Origin: an uncultured Mucilaginibacter sp.
Lineage (GTDB): Bacteria > Bacteroidota > Bacteroidia > Sphingobacteriales > Sphingobacteriaceae
DNA: 6,144 nucleotides
Assembly (NCBI GenBank): GCA_946479225.1
Contig: CAMLFI010000168.1
Span: forward strand, 1-6,144
Direction of reading: 5' to 3'
Part shown: positions 1 through 5,465 of the stretch, piece after piece
Numbering within the stretch: position 1 is the stretch's first letter
Layout: each line of letters starts with the position of its first letter
Notes under the pieces: generated by a model
Databases searched by the model: none
The model's input: only the letters and a program-made list of their open reading frames with translations
Told to the model about the DNA's origin: nothing
Program-made: the position numbers and the translations under genes

Positions 1-595
1 GGTAACGCAGGTTCTTTTTCAGGAACTTTGTCCAGGCTTCGTCGCCGCCTACAGGGGCGGGTAATACGCTTAATACACCTGTTGAATGAATAGCGTCGCT
101 TTCAGTAATGTCCCCACCGGGCCCGTTGCTTGTGTTAGTTTCCGGCGGAGCGTTTGTAGGCCCGTTACTCGGTCCGTCCACATTAGTTGGGCCCACTGCC
201 ACCTTTTCAAGTTCATCAATAGTTGCGGGCTCTACTTCAGTTGGAGTTGCAGTAGGCACCATGTCAACAAACTGTCTGGTTTTCACCGGCTCCGCAGCTT
301 TGGGTTTTTCTAATTCCGCTTTTACAGGCTCTTCTTTTTTAGGTGGAGCGGATGGCGGCGTAATATCTACCACAGCAACTACTCTGTCAGGATCCGTAAG
401 TTTCGGTTCCACCTTAATTGCGGCGCCAAGCGCCACGGCCCCACCCACCACCACTACAACCGAGATAAGCAAAGCCCGGCTTAAGTTTTCAGCGTAATGT
501 TGCCTGATGTTGTAGGCACCGTACTCTTTGTTACGTTTGTCGAATACAAGGTCGAGCCACTCGCTCTTGTACAAATTGAAGTTTGAGATAAGCAT
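1..595 (-). CDS. tonB: Energy transducer TonB (3' end cut off by window edge)
   Basis: Inner-membrane anchored periplasmic protein that passes proton-motive force from ExbB/ExbD to TonB-dependent outer-membrane receptors. Translating the minus strand from the ATG at 595-593 gives 198 open residues running off the left edge. Residues 1-40 are cytoplasmic and include FDKRNKEYGAYNIR (about 18-31), a motif typical of Bacteroidota TonB proteins. Residues 41-60 are one hydrophobic helix with a run of five valines. Residues 62-185 form a Pro/Lys/Glu- then Asn/Gly/Thr-rich periplasmic spacer, including PPSAPPKKEEP near 80-90. Residues about 186-198 (EAWTKFLKKNLRY) match the opening of the C-terminal TonB domain; the rest lies outside. 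There is no strong Shine-Dalgarno before the start, as is usual in this phylum. The gene is monocistronic as far as seen, with a 310-base spacer upstream. Genomes of this group carry several TonB paralogues, so which receptors it serves cannot be told. The two plus-strand open frames over this region are shadows of it. Confidence 0.9.
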   Translation of the reverse strand, partial: MLISNFNLYKSEWLDLVFDKRNKEYGAYNIRQHYAENLSRALLISVVVVVGGAVALGAAIKVEPKLTDPDRVVAVVDITPPSAPPKKEEPVKAELEKPKAAEPVKTRQFVDMVPTATPTEVEPATIDELEKVAVGPTNVDGPSNGPTNAPPETNTSNGPGGDITESDAIHSTGVLSVLPAPVGGDEAWTKFLKKNLRY

Positions 596-620
596 ATTGA
601 TTGAATTTAGATTGACTGTT

Positions 621-628
621 AAAACGTA
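621..628 (-). promoter_or_regulatory. Possible -7 promoter element for tonB
   Basis: On the minus strand 628-621 reads TACGTTTT, seven of eight positions of the Bacteroidota -7 consensus TAnnTTTG. It lies 25 bases before the tonB ATG, similar to the spacing of the better match before glutamine synthetase. A convincing -33 TTTG is not present; only a TTTT stretch lies roughly in place. In DNA this A+T-rich such a match can arise by chance. Confidence 0.25.
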
Positions 629-664
629 TTCTAATTTACTATTAAAACGAGTCCTAAATCCAAC

Positions 665-728
665 TTGTTGCAACATTATTGCATTTTAGTATTATTGCAA
701 CAAAATTGCATTATTAATACATTTTGCA
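665..728. repeat. TTGCA repeat cluster with 9-bp inverted repeat upstream of tonB
   Basis: TTGTTGCAA at 665-673 is matched exactly in inverted orientation by TTGCAACAA at 695-703. The two arms also share the palindrome TTGCAA. A 9-bp direct repeat ATTATTGCA sits at 675-683 and 691-699. In total TTGCA starts at 668, 679, 695, 706 and 724, so spacings are 11, 16, 11 and 18. The cluster lies 73-133 bases before the tonB start, so it could be an operator region for tonB. No known regulator site is recognised. Confidence 0.4.
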
Positions 729-764
729 CAATCAACTAAATCATTAGTTATAATATTTGTAATG

Positions 765-792
765 AAATGGCCTATAAAAAAATGGGCCATTT
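765..792 (-). terminator. Hairpin, possible terminator of the DUF4468-like gene
   Basis: AAATGGCC at 765-772 and GGCCATTT at 785-792 form a perfect 8-bp stem with a 12-base loop that is T-rich on the minus strand. It lies 114 bases past the stop at 906. It lacks a clean U-tract after the stem on either strand, so it could be a weak terminator or a transcript-end stabilising hairpin. Confidence 0.35.
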
Positions 793-905
793 GTATAAAA
801 TGCACCCTTAAAATAAAAATTTGATAAAATTCTGCGCGAAAGCGGCGTATTTTGGGGAAAACTTAAAAAGTGTTGTGCGGAAAAATCTGTTTCTAACGCC
901 TTCTC

Positions 906-1496
906 CTACCAGTTAGTAGCAGGGATAGCCGCCTTCTTCACTTCCTTTTTTACAGGAGCAACCGGAGTTTTCATATAAGTTGTTAATGTATTGCCTATAC
1001 CTTTAATATTAGCCAATAGCTTAGCAGTGTAACCATCAAAGTCTTTTTTTGAAAGAATAGATAGTCCTTTTTCAAGGGCTACATCTTTTCCGCTTTCGGG
1101 TACGAAATTGGCGAAGCGATCACGTTGGTAAGGGACTATCACAAAATCGGTAAACCAGTAACGGTAACGGTTATCTTTTACTTCGATGGTCATAGTATAA
1201 TCAATACGAGCATCCTCGTGCATAGCTACAGATGATTTTTTGGCCACCAATACGCCGCCTGTGGCATGGATGGTACCTTTATCAGCATCTTTAAACTTTA
1301 GCTTGGCGGTAGCAAAAGCCTTTTTTGCAAACCGCATTGCACGGGCCTGCAAGCTATCGGCAGAAGAAGCCGGCTGTGCAACTACCTGGTAATATATGTA
1401 TTTGTTATTCTCATCAATCACCAGCGAATCTGCCTGTGCAGAAGCTGTAGCAACCTTAAAAACAATGCAGATTATAGCTAGTACTATTTTTTTCAT
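906..1496 (-). CDS. Secreted DUF4468-like (TBP-like fold) protein
   Basis: Predicted exported protein of 196 residues; function unknown. Residues 1-20 are a signal peptide (Lys-Lys, then a hydrophobic core, ending TASA before QA). Residues about 22-175 resemble the DUF4468 'TBP-like fold' domain of Bacteroidota: an opening strand around LVIDENNKYIYYQVV, a helix with LQARAMRFAKKAF, an ATGG turn, then IEVKDNRYRYWFTDF (about 105-118). The last 20 residues are a Lys/Pro/Ala-rich tail. The open frame extends 17 codons further, to an ATG at 1547, but the start at 1496 is preferred. The extension would cover the terminator hairpin of the upstream porin gene and would put a non-signal sequence before the signal peptide. 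The gene follows the porin by 69 bases in the same direction, with that terminator between, so it is probably a separate unit or served by readthrough. The family call rests on remembered sequence pattern only. Confidence 0.72.
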   Translation of the reverse strand: MKKIVLAIICIVFKVATASAQADSLVIDENNKYIYYQVVAQPASSADSLQARAMRFAKKAFATAKLKFKDADKGTIHATGGVLVAKKSSVAMHEDARIDYTMTIEVKDNRYRYWFTDFVIVPYQRDRFANFVPESGKDVALEKGLSILSKKDFDGYTAKLLANIKGIGNTLTTYMKTPVAPVKKEVKKAAIPATNW

Positions 1497-1503
1497 ATTG
1501 TAA

Positions 1504-1539
1504 ATATAAAACAAAAGCCGCCCTTTTGAGGCGGCCTTT
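1504..1539 (-). terminator. Intrinsic terminator of the porin gene
   Basis: GCCGCC at 1517-1522 pairs with GGCGGC at 1530-1535 around a 7-base loop. The stem is extended outward by one G-U pair and three A-T pairs (1513-1516 with 1536-1539), making ten pairs. Read on the minus strand the stem is followed by TTTTGTTTT. It begins 26 bases after the porin stop codon. This is the expected form of a Rho-independent terminator for the minus strand, and it argues against translation of this stretch as the N-terminus of the next gene. Confidence 0.85.
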
Positions 1540-1565
1540 GCAAACAATTATATACCTATCAAATA

Positions 1566-2630
1566 TTAGAAGGAATAAACAACAGCTAATAAAGCTTGAG
1601 CTGCTTTTTTAGTTGGCAAGCCGGCTTTGTCCATAAAAGCTTTTGCTGAACCATTATCAATTCTGAATTCAGGGATGATGGTTAAGTTGCCAGATTTGAT
1701 GTTAGCTGTAGCTGTTACTGCAGTTACAGATTCGCCCGGAGCTATTTTGCTGTAAGTAGCTACAGTGTTTTTAGCTTTGAAGTACTCACCACGTAAACCT
1801 AAGGTTACGCCTGATGAAACTGCTAACTGAGGATATAATGCAACACCTGTGAAACCACCTTTACCGGCTGTGTTTGGCAATGTGTAATCAGCAGCGTTTA
1901 AACCTAATTTAAAGGCGCTTGTTACCTGATAAGCAGTTGTAAGGTCGAACTCAGTTCCAGCAGAAGGACCTGTTAGAACGTTTAAATACGCGTTCCAACC
2001 TTCAACCGGAGATACGAATAATTGAGCACCGAAGTTGTCTATTTTACCGGCAGAGGTATAAGCGTTCCATCCGTCGTTAAATACACCAGCCATTAAGCTT
2101 GCTTTTGATGAGAAAGCGTAAGTAGCTTTAAAACCAGCATTTTGGAACGGACCGTTAGTGAACATGTAAGAAGTAGAGTAGTTGAAGTTGCCAACAGGGC
2201 TAATTACTTCATAACCAACAAATGTTGCCATATAACCCATTGTAAAAGTTAACGCGTCTGTAGCGGCAAAATTTACATATAAGTTTTGTATGTGGTATGA
2301 GTCGCCTGCTGCACCTGGCAATATTGATTGCTCTTGTCCGCGTGGGCCGAAAGCAACTTCACCAACAAATGATGTTTTACCGGTTGTTTTCTTTAAAGCA
2401 ATATCAACCATACCGATCGAGAATGAATTGTGATCAGTAGCAAAGCTGGTTCCAAGCTGGCTTGATTTAGCGAAATCGTATTTGTAGTACGCGTCAACCG
2501 ATCCCGAAATAGTTAAAGGGGTGTCGCCTGTGTCAACAGCCATAGTTAATTCACGAGTTGTACCAAAACTGGTAGCCTGTGCCGTAAATGTTCCCAAAGC
2601 GATCAATGATAAAAGTAAGATTTTTTTCAT
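1566..2630 (-). CDS. Outer-membrane beta-barrel porin, BBP2/OmpL-like family
   Basis: Predicted 354-residue outer-membrane porin for passive passage of small solutes; the substrate is unknown. Residues 1-19 are a signal peptide (MKK, Leu/Ile core, AQA before TS). From about residue 38 there are alternating amphipathic strands with many aromatic residues. Motifs resemble the putative beta-barrel porin-2 (OmpL-like) family: YHIQNLYV (112-119), MGYMATFVGYEV (131-142), NFNYSTSYM (148-156) and GVFNDGWNAY (182-191). The protein ends AVVYSF; a terminal Phe is the usual beta-barrel assembly signal. Length suits the family and no break is seen. It starts at the first Met, which opens the signal peptide. 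It is transcribed away from glutamine synthetase across a 588-base intergenic region and ends in its own terminator. From memory, such porins sometimes lie near ammonium-transport or nitrogen genes in Bacteroidota, which would fit this neighbour, but that is not shown by the sequence. Confidence 0.82.
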   Translation of the reverse strand: MKKILLLSLIALGTFTAQATSFGTTRELTMAVDTGDTPLTISGSVDAYYKYDFAKSSQLGTSFATDHNSFSIGMVDIALKKTTGKTSFVGEVAFGPRGQEQSILPGAAGDSYHIQNLYVNFAATDALTFTMGYMATFVGYEVISPVGNFNYSTSYMFTNGPFQNAGFKATYAFSSKASLMAGVFNDGWNAYTSAGKIDNFGAQLFVSPVEGWNAYLNVLTGPSAGTEFDLTTAYQVTSAFKLGLNAADYTLPNTAGKGGFTGVALYPQLAVSSGVTLGLRGEYFKAKNTVATYSKIAPGESVTAVTATANIKSGNLTIIPEFRIDNGSAKAFMDKAGLPTKKAAQALLAVVYSF

Positions 2631-2740
2631 GATGATTAATTTGATAAGTGTTTGATGATAATTAATTGATTAAATCGTTAGTAAGTTGTTTTTTTTATGT
2701 TAAATCTAAAATTAAAACTCCTTTTAACTTAAATACTAGC

Positions 2741-2788
2741 TTATTTAAAATGACTTTATTTAAAATTTAGCCTATATTTTTTAAATAA
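2741..2788. repeat. Three copies of TTATTTAAAA, two direct and one inverted
   Basis: TTATTTAAAAT occurs exactly at 2741-2751 and 2756-2766, a 15-base period. The inverted form TTTTAAATAA lies at 2779-2788. The second and third copies can form a perfect 10-bp stem with a 13-base loop. They lie about 110-160 bases before the porin start, so they could be regulatory. Low sequence complexity makes chance occurrence possible. Confidence 0.35.
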
Positions 2789-2880
2789 TTAGTATTTATA
2801 AGTTTAGTTTGTTAGAATTTTCATAAAAGTATGTATGTATTTTGTTAAAAACAAGGAAAATGATAAAAAAAATTAAAAAA

Positions 2881-2930
2881 CACATAAATATTACCAAACA
2901 TTTGTAATAAAACACCGATATATTTATGTG
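2881..2930. repeat. Nested inverted repeats in the porin/glutamine synthetase intergenic region
   Basis: CACATAAATAT at 2881-2891 is repeated exactly in inverted orientation at 2920-2930 with a 28-base gap. Overlapping its left arm is a second exact dyad, TATTAC (2889-2894) and GTAATA (2904-2909), with a 9-base gap. The two hairpins share three bases of the left arm, so they would partly compete in RNA; as DNA they could be operator half-sites. They lie about 250 bases from the porin start and 290 from the glutamine synthetase start. No known regulator site is recognised. Confidence 0.4.
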
Positions 2931-3155
2931 ATTAGCAATTATTTTCAATAGAAAATGTATTAAAAATGAGAATACCGAGTATATAAAACAAAAATTCGCT
3001 TATAAAACATTAAAATATTACTTAATGCGCTTTTATTTACAAAACGAGAATTTTGCGTAAAATCCCTTCGGAATTGATAAAAAATTGCAAACCGGCATGT
3101 TGTATTTTAATTATCAGGCGTTATCCTGGGCCTTATAAAATTTATTACTTAAAAA

Positions 3156-3190
3156 TTTAGGCGATATTTTAAATGATAATTCTAATTTTG
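3156..3190 (+). promoter_or_regulatory. Likely promoter of glutamine synthetase
   Basis: TAATTTTG at 3183-3190 is an exact match to the Bacteroidota -7 consensus TAnnTTTG. A weak -33-like TTTAG lies at 3156-3160, about 22 bases upstream. The -7 element ends 28 bases before the ATG at 3219, so transcription would start near 3197 with a leader of about 20 bases. Position and match make it the best promoter candidate in the window. Confidence 0.5.
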
Positions 3191-3218
3191 ATTTAAAAAC
3201 CAATCGTAAAAGCAAATT

Positions 3219-5393
3219 ATGCCCAATATTAGATTTCATGCCCTGGAAGCTGTGCTTACCAGAACAACGCCCGAGGTAAAGGTGCCTTCTCAAAAGATAT
3301 CCGACTACTACGGCGCCAATGTTTTTGATATGCAGAAAATGAAAGATTTTCTGTCAAAAGACGCTTACCAAAGTATTATTACAGCGATTGAAAAAGGCGA
3401 ACCCATACAGCGTGATATGGCTGAGCATGTAGCTACTGCCATGAAATCATGGGCGATTGCTAAAGGTGCTACCCACTATACCCACTGGTTTCAGCCACTT
3501 ACCGGTACCACTGCCGAAAAGCACGACGCGTTTTTTGAGCCTACGTCTGATGGCGGAGCAATTGAGGTATTCTCGGGCGATGCACTGGCCCAGCAAGAGC
3601 CCGATGCATCAAGTTTCCCGAGCGGGGGTATTAGAAATACTTTCGAGGCACGTGGTTATACTGCATGGGACCCCTCCTCTCCCGCCTTCTTAATGGCACG
3701 TACTTTATGTATACCTACTGTGTTTGTATCATATACAGGCGAAGCACTTGACTATAAGGTTCCATTATTAAAAGCGGTAAACGCGCTTGACAAAGCCGCG
3801 GTTGATGTTTGCCACTATTTTGATAAAAGCGTTGAAAAAGTTAATGCATCATTAGGAATAGAGCAGGAATATTTTTTGGTTGACAGTGCGCTGTTCAATG
3901 CAAGGCCAGATCTTTATTTGACAGGTCGCACATTGTTCGGGCACATGTCAGCAAAGAACCAGCAGTTAGAAGACCATTACTTTGGTTCAATACCTAGCAG
4001 GGCTTACGCCTTTATGCAGGATATGGAAACCGAAGCCTTATTATTAGGCATCCCGTTAAAAACGCGCCATAACGAAGTAGCGCCATCGCAATTTGAATGC
4101 GCGCCGATATATGAAGAGATAAACCTGGCTATTGACCATAATCAGTTGCTAATGGACATTATGGATCGTGTTGCCAAAAAGCACAACTTCCAGGTGTTAT
4201 TGCACGAAAAACCATACGAGGGCATAAATGGTTCGGGCAAGCACAACAACTGGTCTATGATAACCAATACAGGCAAAAACCTGTTATCGCCCGGCAAAAC
4301 ACCAAAAAACAACCTGATGTTCCTTACCTTTTTTGTAAATACAATAAAGGCGGTTTATGAGCATGCTGATCTGCTGCGGGCTTCCATAGCATCTGTTAAC
4401 AACGACCATCGCCTGGGTGCCAACGAAGCGCCTCCGGCTATTATCTCTATATTTTTAGGTACACAGTTGAGCGATCTGTTGGATGAGATAGAAACATCGC
4501 GCATCAGCAAAAAAATAAAAGACGATGCCATGTTATGGCAGGGTATCCCTAAAATACCACAAATATTAAAGGACAATACCGACCGTAACCGTACCTCGCC
4601 ATTTGCATTTACCGGCAACAAGTTTGAGTTGCGCGCCGTAGGATCATCGGCTAATTCAGCCAGCCCTATGACGGTGCTTAATATGATAGTAGCTGATCAG
4701 CTTAAGAAATTTAAGCATGATGTAGATAAACTACTAAAGAAGGGCGAGAAAAAAGACGTGGCCTTATTAATGGTGATCAAAAAATACATCAAAGAGTCTA
4801 AGGTTATCAGATTTGAAGGCAACGGTTACAGCGACGAGTGGGAGAAAGAAGCAGAAGCGCGCGGCTTAGCTAACATTCGCACCACGCCAAAGGCGCTGGA
4901 TGCAATGATTACCGAAAAATCGGAGTTGTTGTTTGCCGAAACCGGCGTATTTACCCGTCGCGAGGCTCATGCAAGGCACGAAATATTACTGGAGAGTTTC
5001 TATAAAAAATTACAGATAGAGGCCCGTGTTATTGGCGATATGGTAATTAATATTATTATCCCGGCAGCATTAACTTACCAAACCAAATTAGTGGAAAATG
5101 CTTGTGGACTTAAGGAACTGGGGCTTGATGCGTCAACTTACCAGGTGCAGCTTAGTATAATTAAGCAAATTGCTGAACATGTTAACTTTATCAAATCAAA
5201 TGTTGAGCAAATGGTTGATGAACGCAAAAAAGCAAATAAAATTGAAGATGTGCGCGAGAAGGCAATTGCTTATGATGAAAAAGTAAAAAGCTTTTTCCAG
5301 CCTATCCGCTATCACGTTGACAAACTGGAGCAAATAATTGATGATGGCATTTGGCCGTTGCCAAAATTCAGGGAATTGCTATTTGTTAGATAG
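3219..5393 (+). CDS. glnA: Glutamine synthetase, type III
   Basis: Cytoplasmic enzyme that makes glutamine from glutamate, ammonia and ATP, the main route of ammonium assimilation; type III enzymes (also named GlnN) are large dodecamers common in Bacteroidota. At 724 residues it has the usual length. Residues about 25-105 carry the type III N-terminal region, ending in KGATHYTHWFQPLTGTTAEKHD (82-103). The catalytic core shows GIEQEYFLVD (213-222), TRHNEVAPSQFECAP (282-296), HEKPYEGINGSGKHNNW (329-345) and NRTSPFAFTGNKFELR (457-472), which hold the expected Glu, His and Arg active-site residues. The region from about 485 to the end is largely helical, as in the type III C-terminal extension. 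The first Met fits the usual type III opening (NIRFHALEAV), so this start is kept. No frameshift or lost motif was seen. It stands alone between its own promoter and a strong terminator, divergent from the porin. Confidence 0.97.
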   Translation: MPNIRFHALEAVLTRTTPEVKVPSQKISDYYGANVFDMQKMKDFLSKDAYQSIITAIEKGEPIQRDMAEHVATAMKSWAIAKGATHYTHWFQPLTGTTAEKHDAFFEPTSDGGAIEVFSGDALAQQEPDASSFPSGGIRNTFEARGYTAWDPSSPAFLMARTLCIPTVFVSYTGEALDYKVPLLKAVNALDKAAVDVCHYFDKSVEKVNASLGIEQEYFLVDSALFNARPDLYLTGRTLFGHMSAKNQQLEDHYFGSIPSRAYAFMQDMETEALLLGIPLKTRHNEVAPSQFECAPIYEEINLAIDHNQLLMDIMDRVAKKHNFQVLLHEKPYEGINGSGKHNNWSMITNTGKNLLSPGKTPKNNLMFLTFFVNTIKAVYEHADLLRASIASVNNDHRLGANEAPPAIISIFLGTQLSDLLDEIETSRISKKIKDDAMLWQGIPKIPQILKDNTDRNRTSPFAFTGNKFELRAVGSSANSASPMTVLNMIVADQLKKFKHDVDKLLKKGEKKDVALLMVIKKYIKESKVIRFEGNGYSDEWEKEAEARGLANIRTTPKALDAMITEKSELLFAETGVFTRREAHARHEILLESFYKKLQIEARVIGDMVINIIIPAALTYQTKLVENACGLKELGLDASTYQVQLSIIKQIAEHVNFIKSNVEQMVDERKKANKIEDVREKAIAYDEKVKSFFQPIRYHVDKLEQIIDDGIWPLPKFRELLFVR

Positions 5394-5412
5394 TACAACC
5401 GATTAAAGAATG

Positions 5413-5440
5413 AAAAGCGATCTGATTGATCGCTTTTTTT
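5413..5440 (+). terminator. Intrinsic terminator of glutamine synthetase
   Basis: AAAAGCGATC at 5413-5422 and GATCGCTTTT at 5428-5437 make a perfect 10-bp stem with a 5-base loop, and the T-run continues to 5440. It begins 19 bases after the stop codon. This is a textbook Rho-independent terminator and implies that the gene starting at 5466 has its own promoter or depends on readthrough. Confidence 0.92.
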
Positions 5441-5465
5441 ATGTTGAAGTATTTAGCTTTATAAA

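Larger units (their letters stand above)
596..905. other. A+T-rich intergenic region between tonB and the DUF4468-like gene
   Basis: No credible gene on either strand. It must hold the tonB promoter and the 3' end of the transcript from the gene at 906-1496. Visible structure: a cluster of TTGCA pentamers with an inverted repeat at 665-703, and a hairpin at 765-792. Both are listed separately. The stretch 793-905 shows nothing recognisable. Confidence 0.7.
2631..3218. other. 588-base A+T-rich divergent intergenic region
   Basis: No credible coding frame on either strand. It must hold the promoters of the porin (leftward) and glutamine synthetase (rightward), and is much longer than needed for two simple promoters. 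It contains short repeats at 2741-2788, a nested pair of dyads at 2881-2930, a small hairpin ATTTTC/GAAAAT at 2941-2956, a 6-bp dyad CATTAA/TTAATG at 3008-3027, and a promoter-like element just before glutamine synthetase. A TAGATTTA at 2708-2701 on the minus strand is a weak -7-like candidate for the porin. No RNA gene or recognised riboswitch was seen. Confidence 0.7.

Noticed and set aside
86..497. Two plus-strand open frames of 75 and 129 codons
   Set aside because: They lie wholly within the minus-strand tonB gene. Their Ser/Thr/Gly-rich composition is the antisense of the Pro/Lys/Glu and Asn-rich TonB spacer, and they have no recognisable domain.
841..905. Terminator directly after the DUF4468-like stop codon
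   Set aside because: GGCGT and ACGCC can pair here, but across a loop of about 40 bases and without a proper T-run; the 765-792 hairpin is a better, though still weak, candidate.
2701..2708. TAGATTTA on the minus strand as a firm porin promoter
   Set aside because: The last consensus base is wrong and no -33 TTG lies at the right distance, so it is mentioned only as a weak candidate within the intergenic entry.
2941..2956. Small hairpin ATTTTC-AATA-GAAAAT as a terminator or RNA element
   Set aside because: Six A+T-rich pairs with no following T-run and no gene ending nearby; easily a chance palindrome in this composition.
3008..3027. CATTAA-N8-TTAATG dyad as an operator
   Set aside because: It is short and made almost entirely of A and T; the surrounding sequence contains many such near-palindromes.
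3457..3693. Plus-strand 78-codon open frame
   Set aside because: It is an alternate frame inside the strongly conserved N-terminal part of glutamine synthetase and shows no independent features.
4355..4621. Minus-strand 88-codon open frame
   Set aside because: It is antisense to the conserved core of glutamine synthetase with no promoter or domain of its own.
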